A DNA stretch of 64,000 bases from Aspidapion aeneum (GCA_963576565.1 OY755039.1:136867869-136931868); one strand, 5' to 3'; positions 32,971-43,947 are shown, numbered from the stretch's first letter. Notes: generated by a model not told the origin, from the sequence alone. A program made the numbers and translations.

Positions 32971-33074
32971 TTGTCGCTACCCATGGAGACGCCAGGCTTC
33001 CAGGATGCAGTGACCCTAGTTTGTCTATAGGGTCACTGCATCCTGGAAGCCTGGCGTCTCCAGGGGTAGCGACA
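32971..33074. repeat. Near-perfect 104-bp hairpin with GTCGCTACCC ends
   Basis: The left arm GTCGCTACCC..TGGAGACGCCAGG..CTTCCAGGATGCAGTGACCCTA and its complement at the right differ at only a few bases. The loop is GTTTGTCTA. Single arms of the same sequence occur at 39965-40018 and, diverged, at 30047-30105. It coincides with the left end of the element copy at 33020-34215. Confidence 0.85.
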
Positions 33075-34215
33075 CCAAACATAACCTCATTTACGAAAAA
33101 CGCAAATCTGACACTGTCAGGAGCGTAGCTTTTTTTATGTTCAAAAAAACTAAATAGTTTACAAATGTTGCGTAAAGAACTGTCCGTCACACCTGGTATA
33201 TAAATTTGACTGTCCAAATAAACAAACCTAAAAAAACTAAGTTTTTTATGGTTATTATTATTTATTAGGACCCTGTGTTAGGACCCACACAGCGCAAGAA
33301 TATTATATATATTCTAAAATATAGAAAACTATTATGTTGTGTTTTGTATCATTTAATAAATTTTTTATGCTCTCTAGGGAATAAAAGTGTACGTTTAATC
33401 CCTTTTTTCATGGGCTAAGGTAGTATTTTTGTCCCCAGTGATTAAAAGTAATTTCTTTAAAACCATAAAGGCAAAATATAGGTTTTTGTATTATTTTATT
33501 TCATCATAATACAAAACACAAAAAGGAATCAAGATATATACACGATAACGATTATTTTGTTCCTTCCAGCTTGCCGTAAGCTTACTGTACTTTACTGATG
33601 ACTTGGTTCGTTTCGATTGTTATTGTGTCCTTCGGCATAGAATATTGCTTCCATATAAACGAAGCATTTAACTTTCTAGACTTCTCCAGGATGTAAACCA
33701 GGAATACCTTTTCGGTGACATTTTCGAAATTCTGTTTATTGCATCATTTTCGGTACTGAGAGCTTTCTTTCTTCGGTGGCCTTTTCCATGCCCATCTCAA
33801 AGTTAAAAAATGCTTAATTTTTTGGTCCCTTGTTTATTCCATCTTCGAGAAATGTAATTCGAACTTTTTCTGGACTGAACTTATTTAGTTTGTTATGAAA
33901 TAAATATTATTTTTTCCACATTGTTTGTTAGCATCTGACTGACTTTTGTTTAATGTAATGCCATGACAACTATCTCTGCCCACTGTTTTATTATATACGG
34001 GGGGTTGACATGCTAAAACTACAGTACGGTAGTGGTTTAATACCTATTTATTTAGTTTATGATTATTATTTTTAGTATATAAAAATAAACCTTGGCATTA
34101 AAGTCCCTTTTAGTCACTTAGCAAATTATAGCCCTCCTTCCGGTCGGGCATTAAAATTTCCGCCGTGGGATTAAAAGTAAACACTGTACGACCCAGGTTT
34201 ATAATATACCTACTA
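33020..34215 (+). mobile_element. GGGTAGCGACAC element, copy 2
   Basis: Second long copy of the element at 30047-31208, about 80-85 percent similar by eye, with several small indels. Its start overlaps the right arm of the hairpin at 32971-33074. It ends just before the CAGA-array element at 34220. Frames in the possibly coding patch differ from copy 1, so the element appears non-coding or decayed. Confidence 0.65.
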
Positions 34216-34219
34216 TTAT

Positions 34220-34881
34220 TAGCTCACACTACTACTATAAGTAGTGTGAGCTATGGTGATCCTAATTTTTTCGAGAAAAAAAAAGTTGCTCCGATTTCAA
34301 AATTTTTTATATATCTTTGCGTTTCAGATGATTTTGAAACTGTCTGTCTGTATGTCTGTCTGTAACGACCAACCCGCATAACTCAAAAACCGCTTGTCCG
34401 ATTTTAATGAAATTTGGTACCTAAGTTGGGTCTTGGGCCGTGATGGTCCCATTTAAAAATGAACAAAATCCACCGAACGCAAGCCAAATAAAAGGGTGGG
34501 GGTAGATTCCAAAAATTAGAGTTTATGTGAAAATATGGCGTGTGTGATATCAAACGAAAGGTAATTAAGTCTGGAGTTAAAAAAATGAATTTTAGTTTAT
34601 TTTTAAAAAAAGGGTGGGGGTAGATGTCAAAAATTAGAGTTTAAGTGAAAATATGGCGTGTGTGATATCAAACGAAAGGTAATTGAGTCTGGAGTTAAAC
34701 AAAATACATTTTAGTTTTTTTTTAAAGGGTGGGGGGTAGATTAAAAAAATTTGAGTTTAAGTCAAAACATGGCTTGTGTGGTATCAAACGAAAGGTAATT
34801 GAGTCTGGAGTTGAATAAAATATATTTCAGTTTTTGATTATATTAGCTCACACTATAACTATAGTACCTAGTGTGAGCTTA
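34220..34881 (+). mobile_element. CAGA-array hairpin element, copy C
   Basis: Complete copy with the first hairpin at 34220-34253 and the terminal hairpin at about 34844-34881. The TCTG array has shrunk to a few units (about 34339-34362), while the tandem units of about 115 bp and both hairpins are kept. The array length is thus variable but the hairpins are conserved. Confidence 0.8.
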
Positions 34882-34927
34882 GGTGCCCATAGATTGGCAG
34901 AGTATTTTTATTAGTGTTCAAAAGAAA

Positions 34928-35050
34928 GCGGACCGTGAAGAAAAGGTCGAAAGTACAATAAGTCGAAAATACAAAAGTTCGAAAGTACAAAAGGTCGAAA
35001 ATACAAAAGATTGAAAAACAAAAGGTCCAAACAAAGATCGAAAGTAGCTA
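34928..35050 (+). repeat. GGTCGAAAGTACAAAA minisatellite, short copy
   Basis: Starts GCGGACCGTGAAGAAAAGG and holds about six 16-bp units. The following GTAGCTACACAGTAATGATTG matches the sequence after the copy at 31222-31512. Confidence 0.75.
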
Positions 35051-35149
35051 CACAGTAATGATTGCAAAACAAAGTAGAAGTAAGAAAAGTTTTTAAAAAA
35101 TCAAGATCCAATAAAAACTCAAGGTCTAAGAATTTTTATTTACCATATC

Positions 35150-35804
35150 CAGGTATTTTTTTGGGTAGCAACACGACGGGCCGCAGAACTTTGTTCGAAA
35201 ACGTTTTCTTCAAATGGAAATTTGTTCAAAAACATTTTTTTGAACGAAAATTTGTTTGAAAACCATTTCTTCGAACGAAAAAGTGTTCGAAATTTTTTTT
35301 TTCCTCCAGAAATTTGTTCGAAAACATTTTTTTCAAACGGAAATTTGTTCGAAAACATTTTTTTCAAACGGAAATTTGTTCGAACACCATTTCTTTGAAC
35401 GGAAATTTGTTTTCGAACGGAAATTTGTTCGTAAGCAATAGTTGTTCAAAAACATTTTCTTCGAATAGAAAACATTTTCTTCGTAAGCGAGCTTTTCGAA
35501 AAAAGACGCTCTAGACCTGGATTTCCAAACCTAACACAATTTATATAGTTTGACTAAGGCAAGGTCTTTCTAACATATTTTTTCAAAAAAACCTTGACTT
35601 CTTTCCTGGGATCGTAAACTGTCTGAAAATTTGTCTACTTTCCTCCTTTTGGAAGGTCGAAATTGGTATTTTCCTAAACTTTGTCAATTGATCGCAAACG
35701 TATCCGAACCGGTCCAGATACCCCCTGATGTGCTCAATTGAGAAAGGTTAGAGTAACACCGATTTCAACCTTCCAAAATGAGGACCGGAAAGCTAATTTA
35801 GGGA
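35150..35804 (+). mobile_element. Left part of GGGTAGCAACACGACGG foldback split by a LINE
   Basis: It starts TTTTTGGGTAGCAACACGACG and holds about ten diverged units of TTCGAACGGAAATTTG and TTCGAAAACATTTT (35190-35480). The later part (CTAGACCTGG, CCTAACACAA, GACTTCTTTCCTGGGATC) is repeated in reverse to the right of the LINE at 38962-39400. A stem TTTTGGAAGGT...ACCTTCCAAAA lies at about 35646 and 35771. Confidence 0.6.
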
Positions 35805-38800
35805 AATCACTACAGGTGGTAGACGCTTTCACTCATTGGGCGTCGTCCGGTGAGATACCACCATGCCAGAACTGAGTAGCGCTAAGTGGTATCACCACGT
35901 TCCGCTACTGCGCTGGCAGTCCGGTTCCAACAATGAGTAACAGATAGCATGATGGCGCCTCCAGGATCAAAATATTCCGGAGGTAAAATACCCGACCACT
36001 CGGATCTCCGGGCGTCGGGTGATCCTGGGGGTCCTTCATGTAAAGATATTAAAAGAAGACCAAAAACTCAACTCAGAATTGATTTTAGCAATATAAGAGG
36101 ATTAAGTACCAACATTAATTCAGTTCACCAACATCTTGAAGAACAAAGACCTGACATCCTTGTTCTCACTGAAACTAAAATCAGTTCTGCAACACCTATT
36201 GTGAGCTATCTTTATCCCGGCTATTTTTTGGGATCTGTGTGTACATTAAAAATGACCTTTCATGTCATCGAGAGGAGAAGCTAGAACCAGCGAACCTCGA
36301 TATCATATGGCTTAAATTCACCTCAAAGTCATCGACCAAGTTCATCTGCTGCCTCTACCGACCGCCAAGTAACACCGAGTACCAAAACTTTTTCGCGACA
36401 TTATCCGAAAACTGTGATAGTATACAGTCTAACTATCCACATGCGGAAATTGTTTTTTTAGGCGATTTCAACGTCCACAATATACCCTGGCTAAAACACC
36501 ACAACAAAACAGATAATGAAGGCAGGGAAGCAGAAGCTTTTGCCATAAGTTGTGGTCTAACGCAGCTTGTCGATGAACCTACCCGTATCTCAGAAAGGGG
36601 TGAATTTGCAGCGCTTTTAGACTTGTTCCTAACTACAAATCCTGACTCGTACACAATTCAAGTAGATCCCCCACTTGGTTCATCCGATCATAAACTTATA
36701 AGAACAAAGTGCGAAATGCTCATACCACCAAGCCAACAATCACTTCCTCGTAAAATGTGGCACTATAAATCGGCAAAATGGAATGACCTTAAACAGTTTT
36801 ACCTGGATTTTCCATGGCAAGAGGTTTGCTTTAAAACAGCTGATCCTACTGTTTGCTGTAATGAAATAACAAAAGTAATTTTATCTGGAATGGATGCATA
36901 TATCCCACATACAATTAAACGCAGAGCAAATGCAAAACCTTGGTTCAACAGCCAGTGTCAAACGGCTGTACAGAAAAAACACAGAGCATATAACCTTTGG
37001 AAACGACAACAAACCGCTCAAAACCACACAGAATTTATATAAACCAGAAATAGTTGCAAAATTACTATTGACGCCGCCAAAGAAACATACAATCAAAGAA
37101 TAAAAAACAGGTTGCTGAATTGTCCAAGTAGTTCTAGGTCCTTTTGGTCTCTTGCAAAAGCTGTTGGATCAAACTTCACCAAGTCATCCATACCACCACT
37201 TACAGATAAAAATTCTCACTTAGCCACAACATCAGAGGAAAAAGCCAATATGTTGGCCAAAATCTTTTCCCACAACTCAAACCTAACAGTGCCAAATGGA
37301 AAAACTCCACCGTTCATTGACAGGGTTTCCCACAGTATGCCAGAGGTACCCTTTTGTCACAGAGAAATACGAAAATCCCTTAAAAAGTTGGATACAAACA
37401 AAGCAATGGGTCCAGATGGCATTCCCGCGATAGTACTCAAAAATTGTGCCAACGAACTCACCTCAACTTTCGCTAAATTATTCAATTTATCTTACAGACA
37501 AGGAGTATATCCATCATCATGGAAGTCTGCCGCAGTACAACCTATTCCAAAGAAAGGAAAAAAGACAGATCCGTTAAACTATAGACCAATTGCTCTACTT
37601 CCGGTGATATCAAAAGTAATGGAAAGAGTTGTGAACAATCACCTAACCAAGTACTTAGAAAAGTACAAAATTATCAACGACAAGCAATACGGATTTCGAA
37701 AATATAGGTCAACTGGCGATTTACTTACATACGTCACTCACTTATGGCAAAAAGCGATTGAGTTACGGGGCGAAACAAGAACAATTGCCTTAGATATATC
37801 TAAAGCATTCGATAAAGTCTGGCATGAAAATCTGCTCAACAAGCTCAAAGCAATGGGATTGTCGCCGAAACTTTGCACCTGGTTTGAAAGTTACCTTAAA
37901 GATAGATCCATTTATGTTGCACTGGATGGCCGGAACTCCAACTCTTACCAGATAAATGCTGGTGTGCCACAGGGAGCAATCCTTTCGCCAACACTTTTTC
38001 TGATTTACATAAATGACCTCATAGATAAAACAGCAAATCCACTTTTTTGCTTTGCAGATGATGGCAATGTAGTCTCCTCAGTCATACCACCCACTCAGTG
38101 TCTATCCGCACGTGAATTCCATCATCTTAGACTAACTCAAATATCGCAGATAAATAACGACCTGGAGATAATAGAGGACTGGGGCAACAAAAACCTTGTA
38201 CAGTTCAACGCGCAAAAAACCCAAGCAGCCCTGTTTTCAAAAAAGACCGGCACTGGTGAGCCAAACATCATGCTATCTGGAAGTGCTGTCACATTGCAGA
38301 GCCATTTGAACATCTTAGGAGTCACTGCAGAGACCAACATGTCTTGGCACAGTCACGTGGCAGATATAGCTAAAAGGGCGTCCCAAAAGCTTGGGGTGCT
38401 ATTTCGTACAAGACATCTGTATACACCAAGCCAACTGCTGACACTCTACAAAGCCCAGATTCAACCAACTATGGAGTACTGCTCACATGTATGGAGTGCG
38501 GCACCCAAACATACCTTAATGCTTTTGAACACCGTGCAAAAACGAGCTATCAAGCTGATCAATGACCCCGCACTTACCCGTAGCTTGGATAGTCTCGAAC
38601 ATCGAAGAACTGTGGGCGATCTATCTCTCTTCTACAGGTATTATCACGGAAAATGCTCTGAAGAGTTGGCACGTATGATCCCCCCGGGAGTAGCACCTAC
38701 TAGGCGAACACGTCAAACAGACGGTAACCATCAATTTATTGTCAAAATAGAGGCACCAAGAACCTCATTATATCAGAATTCATATCTCTGGAGAACAGCA

Positions 38801-38961
38801 TCGCTGTGGAATAAACTCCCTGCGACAGTTTTCCCTGCAGATTACAACCTGAACCGTTTCAAAACCAATACACACCAACATTTCCGCGCACTGGCCGCTT
38901 CTCGAGCGTGATAGGGATCTCCTTGCGAGTGCGTTTAACCGTAAAAAAAAAAAAAAAAAAA
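35805..38961 (+). mobile_element. Jockey-group LINE with poly(A) tail, nearly complete
   Basis: It starts with a GC-richer leader containing GGTGAGATACCACCATGCC (about 35848) and continues through endonuclease and reverse transcriptase. It ends in a poly(A) of about 19 (38943-38961). It is inserted in a foldback element whose two halves flank it. One frameshift and one nonsense codon are the only clear breaks, so the insertion is fairly young. The first ORF (gag-like) of Jockey elements is not seen, so the element may be 5'-truncated. Confidence 0.85.
35949..38911 (+). pseudogene. Jockey-group ORF2: endonuclease and reverse transcriptase
   Basis: Endonuclease blocks: IRGLSTNINSVHQHLEEQRP, ILVLTETKI (catalytic E), CLYRPPS, GDFNVHNIPW and SSDHKLI (catalytic D and H). 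The frame shifts near 36240, inside the endonuclease after the PGYFLG block. It then stays in one frame to the end, apart from a TAA at 37040 (EFI*TRN). The RT part after 37112 has MGPDGIPA, NYRPIALLPVISKVMERV, motif A ALDISKAFDKV, motif B GVPQGAILSP and the catalytic FADDG, all intact. The C-terminus is a typical YCSHVWSAAPKHTL...LWNKLPATVFP region. The family's product nicks target DNA and copies its own RNA. Two lesions should stop this copy. Confidence 0.85.
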
Positions 38962-39400
38962 TCATTTTTCGAAAATAGGTTTCGGTTGATTCGGTTTGGT
39001 TTCACACCCTCTAGGATCCCAGGAAAGAAGTCAGGGAAGTTTTTGTTTCCAAAAATTGTTAGAAAAAGACCCCAATAGTCGAACTATATGAGTTTTGTTA
39101 AGTTTGGCAAGCCAGGTCTAAAATTTTTTTTTTCAAAAAATTTGTTTTGAAACAAATGTTTTTGAACAAATTTCCATTTTAAACAAATATTTTTGAACAA
39201 ATTTCCGTTCAAAGAAAATGTTTTCGAACAAATTTCCGTTCAAAGAGAATGATTTCGAAAAATGTCTGTTTGAAGAAAATGTTTTCGAACAATTTTCCTT
39301 TCGAAGAAAACGTTTTCGAACAATCTTTTCTTCGAAGAAAAGGTTTTCGAACAATTTTCGGTTTCAAAAAAATGATTTTCGAAGTTTATGCTTTTGAACA
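38962..39400 (-). mobile_element. Right part of the split foldback
   Basis: It resumes as GTTTCGGTTGATTCGG and TTTCACACCCTCTA (compare 32080-32100), then GATCCCAGGAAAGAAGTC and AGACCTGG complements of the left part. It ends with TTCGAACAAATTTCCGTTC units (39150-39380) in reverse orientation. Together with 35150-35804 it forms arms of about 500 bp. Confidence 0.6.
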
Positions 39401-39956
39401 ATAATATTAAGATATTTATATGAAATGTACTATAAAATTATAAGTAATTAAAGCCGAACCTTACTAAAACTCGAACCGTTTTTGGGTTTTTTTTTGTCTT
39501 TTGATAAATTGTAAAAATCAGGATAAAAAGTGACTAAAAAAAACAACAAAACCTAAAAACATCGAAAAAATAGAAAAAAAACTTGAAAAATAAACTAAAA
39601 AGTGCAAAAAATAGCGTATAAACCTTGTGATTAAAATTTCATTTTGTCCCTTGAAAAATTATATAGTATTAATAAACATTGAACATACAAATGTATTTCT
39701 GTCCTGTTTGTTTATTTATTACGTATTATTTTTATACAAAAAACACAAATAATATTTAAAAGAAAATGATTTTTAATAATAAATATACCTACAATAAATA
39801 TTCATAACCCAAAAACTCAAGGAGCATATTTTTTATTTCTTAAGCTGTATAAAAACGAGTTATTTTTAAGTTATATTAAAACATTTTTTTTTCTCAGACT
39901 GTATAAAAATGAGTATTTTTCACGAACGTCTATGGAATTTTGAGTACGGTTTTGAC
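39401..39956. other. AT-rich stretch without recognised gene
   Basis: Low-complexity AT-rich DNA with A runs and 'aaaaacgag' / 'aaaaatgag' words. No gene or repeat boundary seen. Confidence 0.35.
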
Positions 39957-40025
39957 ACTCGTGTCGCTACCCCTAGGAGACGCCAGGCTTCCAGGATCCA
40001 GTGACCCTAGTTTGTCTACCTGGCT
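39957..40025 (-). repeat. Single arm of the GTCGCTACCC hairpin
   Basis: GTGTCGCTACCCCTAGGAGACG, then CCAGGCTTCCAGGATCCAGTG and ACCCTAGTTTGTCT. It matches the left arm and loop of the hairpin at 32971-33074, but the second arm is absent. Confidence 0.75.
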
Positions 40026-40756
40026 TCCTGCCATTTTTCCTGACATAAAATTTAAACAAAGTGTAATTTGTTTGGTTTGATTGGATTTCCCTCGAGTTGT
40101 AAAATTTTTCCCTTAGCATTAGTAATTTAATGATTACTTTTTAGATATACCAAGATGAGGACACTCTTACCCATTGGCGTGCTGGTGTGGGGGGTTTGAA
40201 TTCAAATTTCGCGCGGTTAACATACCCCGGAAGTGGAATATACTGTCATAACCTCAAAATAATTTCATTTTCTTCTTTTCCAACAGTGTGGCGGAAGAAG
40301 CACAAATTTAACAAAAAAAATGTTCATTTGAAAAAATGGAAATAAGTTTAAAAAATTTTTTAATTAAGTTAAATTAAAATTAAATATAGTTAAGATGATA
40401 AATAAAAGATATAGTTTGATGGTTGAATAGTGCGTTCAACCAAAAAAATGTGGTAAGATATATTTGATCACTCTGAAAAGACAATTATTAAAATTTAAAA
40501 TTCCTTTATCTTTAATGAAATTTTATATCTTTTAAATTACAGAATTCTCCACTTCCCACTCCTGTTCAGGATACCTCTTTTTCGCTGGATTTTCAACTAG
40601 TACATCTATTTGAACCCTCGCATTAGCTTGCTGGGGGTACGAGAGTCTTGAAGGTTTTTGAAAGGTATGTTACATTTTAAAGGGGGTATCGGTTTAATCT
40701 ATTTAATATGCACTAAAGTTGCTTCGGATGTAGTTACACTTCTTTGTTTAACTTGT
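40026..40756. other. Stretch without recognised gene
   Basis: A more balanced patch at about 40165-40235 contains 'ggcgtgctggtgtggggggtt' and 'cgcgcggttaacataccccgg'. No coding frame or repeat was assigned. Confidence 0.35.
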
Positions 40757-40806
40757 TTTACCTGATGATGGGTCTTTTTAGACTCGAAACATGTCCTAAA
40801 TAAAAC
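40757..40806 (+). ncRNA. Degenerate hammerhead-like motif
   Basis: CTGATGA (40762-40768), one extra T, stem II GGGTCT-TTTT-AGACTC, GAA (40786-40788), a very short stem III (AC-AT-GT) and C, giving a GTC-like triplet at about 40793-40795. Possible stem I pairs TTTTA with TAAAT, with the first pair mismatched. The bulged T and weak stems I and III argue for a decayed or inactive version. Short stem III is known in Penelope-associated hammerheads. Confidence 0.4.
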
Positions 40807-41429
40807 CCGAAACAATAGACTTTAGTGGAGAAGACATTCAGTTTTTCGTTGTAATTTGCAAACTCCACTTTGAGAAATGGACTATTTCTTCAATTAAATA
40901 CTATATGACGAAAAACTTTAGGAAAATTTCCTTGTTTTAGGGAAATTTTTGGCAGATTAGGGGTTTAGAAAATTTTTGCAAGTTTCAAAATAGAATTTTT
41001 CTTGATTTTAATTTAGTGTTTCAAAGTAATTCTAATCAAATTAATGTTGATGATTAAATCAACAAAGAATTATATTTCGATGTTTCAAATGCCCAGAAAA
41101 TTTCATTTTATTGCCGACTATTTCACTTGACTATTTTTAACAGGTAAAACATCATAGCAACTGCACGTTTCCTATTGACAAAACTTCTCCTTGCCCGTGA
41201 TTTCTCAGCGACAAAATTATGACAGATTCGTCACGAAGGTGTCTGGTACTTCTATTGTTGTCAGTTTGACAAACGTCATTGATGTGTCTTCATAATTTTA
41301 AAAAGATATATTGAATCCATCCATTGCTCCGAGGCTTTGTTTAGGCTTTTTGGTAATATCTTTGTTTTACAAGTATTAGAGAACCAGTCGAATGCCTCAA
41401 CTTCCTACTTGGAGGGCCAGGATTTTTGA
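40807..41429. other. AT-rich stretch without recognised gene
   Basis: No supported gene. 'ggaaaatttccttgttttagggaaattttt' at about 40920 forms a weak imperfect hairpin. Confidence 0.35.
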
Positions 41430-42780
41430 TCAAGCTTTTTCTCCTCTAGCCTTTGACGAGCCAACGCCAGACTGTAAGGCATCAGTCTTTTATACTATCC
41501 CTAAAAGAAGGGTTCGATTCGGTTCATTCAGTTCAGCAACGCTATGATCACTGTACCGAGTTCCATCCTCTCCGTCTTTCATACCGATTTGGTCTTCAGC
41601 ACAGTGAGTTTCGTGCAGGCAGATCTTGTAGTGATAATGTTTTTGTCTTAAACAAGCAATTGAGAAAAGGGGTGCCAGAAATATAGAGACTCAAGTTACC
41701 TTTGTGGACCTTCAAAAAGCATATAATACCGTTCCAGTAGAAAAATTATAGACAGTGTTAGAACAAACTAATATCAATCATACATATATAAATGCGATAA
41801 AAGAACTTTACAAAGGATCAAAATCTAAAATTAAAGATTTTCAAAGGAATTCCAGGTAACGAAAGGCTTAAGACAGGGATGTTGTATCTCTCCAACTCTT
41901 TTTAAAATATATATCGCAGTAGCTCTAAAAAACTGGAAACGTAAAGTACAACGGCATGGGAATACAACTTAACGACCGATTTACCATATACACACTGCAG
42001 TTTGCTGACGACCAATTAATTGTAGCTAATGATAAAGAAGACATGGGGTATATGATGAGAAAGTTAACGGAAGAATACCAAAAGTGGGGGTTTACAGTGA
42101 ACGTGGACAAGACACAGTACTTATGTATTGGAAACGAAGCAAGTGAGTTAGAACTAGACAATAGACAAACAATATCTCCATGCAATGAGTATGTATACTT
42201 GGGTGTCACATTTGATAAGACAGGAACAGACTGTAAAAAACTGGAAAAAAGAATAGTAAAAGCAAAAAAGGTTATTGGATGTCTTAACAGTATTTTATGG
42301 AGCAGAGAGATAAAAAAGAATGTAAAATTTAACATATATGAAACAATGGTGAAAAGCACGCTGTTGTATGGAATAGAGACTTGTCGCGTAACAGAAAAAT
42401 ACAAATCAAAACTGAGAAGTGTCGAAATGGATGCAGTAAGAAGATCAATGAGAATATCTAGAACAGATCATATAAGAAATGAGATTATAAAAGAAAGAAT
42501 GGGAATCGAGGGAAGCATAACGGATGACATCACTAAAAGACAACTGATATGGCACGGCCATGTACAACGGATGAACGACGAAAGATTACCAAAGCAGGTC
42601 CTAGAATGGCAACCAATAGGGCGCAGAAAAAAGGGCGTCCTAAACTGTAATGGCAACAGTCAATCCAAAGATCAATGAGTCAAAAAAACCTGACGGAAGA
42701 TGATTGTCAGGATCGAAAGAGGTGGAGAATAGGCGTCGGATAACGTAGAAAAACGTTATAAACTGACATAGTAGTAGTAT
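41430..42780 (+). mobile_element. RTE-like LINE (second family), 5'-truncated
   Basis: Plus-strand element whose 3' end reads AACGTAGAAAAACGTT..., then CATAGTAGTAGTAT (about 42740-42780). The same tail occurs at 60470-60501 and 55152-55195. It is related to the copy at 49995-51717. Only the RT and C-terminal zinc-like end remain. Confidence 0.8.
41586..42678 (+). pseudogene. RTE-like reverse transcriptase, broken
   Basis: Early pieces: EFRAGRSCSDNVFVLNKQL (frame 41453-41686), then motif A as FVDLQKAYNTVPVEKL in a different frame, then the long frame 41956-42678 (240 codons) with the catalytic LQFADDQLIVAND box. Next come KWGFTVNVDKTQYLCIG, YLGVTFDKTGTD, LLYGIETCRVTEKYK, and the C-terminal HGHVQRMNDERLPKQVLEW. 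In-frame stops and frame changes before 41956 prevent translation of a full enzyme. The FADD box itself is intact. Confidence 0.8.
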
Positions 42781-43044
42781 ATTGGCAAAGAAATTAAAAA
42801 ATTGGTTTCGGAAATTGTCCCATTGACCACGCAGAAGTCAAGAAGCTCTATTTGGAGTCAATAATTCTCGATGTTCCTAAGGGTGAGAAATTTTACACTT
42901 GAAAAATCTACTACCATAATGAAACCAGCAAAAATTCTCTAGGATCTTCTTCTGGTTTTATTTAAGTTTGTTGCTTTTTGGCAATTTTCGGTCATGAAAT
43001 TTTGACAAAATTTCACTGGCGTATCTTGATTTAACTATCAAAAT

Positions 43045-43620
43045 TTTATACCAGTCGAAAATTTTGCCACCAAATTATCTCTCTTATGATTTTATATACG
43101 ACAAGAAACAATTCCAGAAAAAATAATATTTTGCCTACTCCTCCAGGACCGCCAATTTTTAAATTTAAGTATTAGCCACCGCCATCAGAAACCCTTAACC
43201 TAGGTTTATACAGAAACATAGCATAACATAAGACATAATATATCATTACAGAAGGAAACTAGCTGTTTATACAAAAAATACAACATGACATAACAGAAAA
43301 GCTTGGTCCAAGTACTTTAAATAAGGCCCCAAGTACTCTCAGTAATTGGTAACTGCAAGGAGAATTCCCAAAGTGCTCGGTGCTGGCAATTGGCTCTGGT
43401 GCACTCTGCTTGGAATCAGGTGAGTTGAAATAAACGGACTACTAAAGCTGCTTGACTTGAAGTAAAAAAAACAGAGTGTCATTCAAACCAATGAGATACC
43501 AGTCGAAAATGTTTCCGCCAAATTATCTCTCTTATGATATTATATACGACAATAAACGATTCCTGAGAAAATATTATTTTGCATACTCCTCCAGGACCGT
43601 CAATTTTTAAATTTAGGCAA
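43045..43620. repeat. 130-bp direct repeat flanking a 290-bp interspersed repeat
   Basis: The block TACCAGTCGAAAAT..., CAAATTATCTCTCTTATGAT..., CTCCTCCAGGACCG occurs at 43047-43172 and again at 43498-43620. Between them lies the repeat 43208-43497. The duplicated flank is far longer than a target-site duplication, so it probably arose by local duplication. Confidence 0.7.
43208..43497 (+). repeat. 290-bp interspersed repeat, copy 1
   Basis: From TATACAGAAACATAGCATAA to TCATTCAAACCAATGAGA. Near-identical to 54650-54952, including CTTGGTCCAAGTACTTTAAA, CCCAAAGTGCTCGGTGCTGG and AAATAAACGGACTACTAAAG. No coding frame. The start is rich in CATAACATAA words. Class unknown. Confidence 0.8.
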
Positions 43621-43947
43621 ATTTAGGGAAATTCGAAGCTTGTTTAGGAAAATTTTCATAAAAATTGTTGGCAAAACTGGGGATGAATTCACTCTAGGAT
43701 GGGTCGGAATAGGTTTTTGTTATACCTAGTATAAAGTTAACTTGTTGTTGTTGTCCAAACTTATTTCAGGACTAAGTGGTCCTCTTGGAAACTTCCAAAA
43801 ATTCAGACGCCTCTTAAATTTTTAAAAAAAGTCATAAAAAACTGACTGCTGTTCTGTTTTATTCATCATATTATTCAAATCTTAAAGATGTTTAATAATT
43901 AATATATTTTTAATACATATAGAAGTTTGTAAGATTTGTTTACTTAC
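43621..43947. other. Intron sequence next to the transmembrane exon
   Basis: Unassigned AT-rich DNA between the repeat block and the exon donor at 43947. No features noted. Confidence 0.35.
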
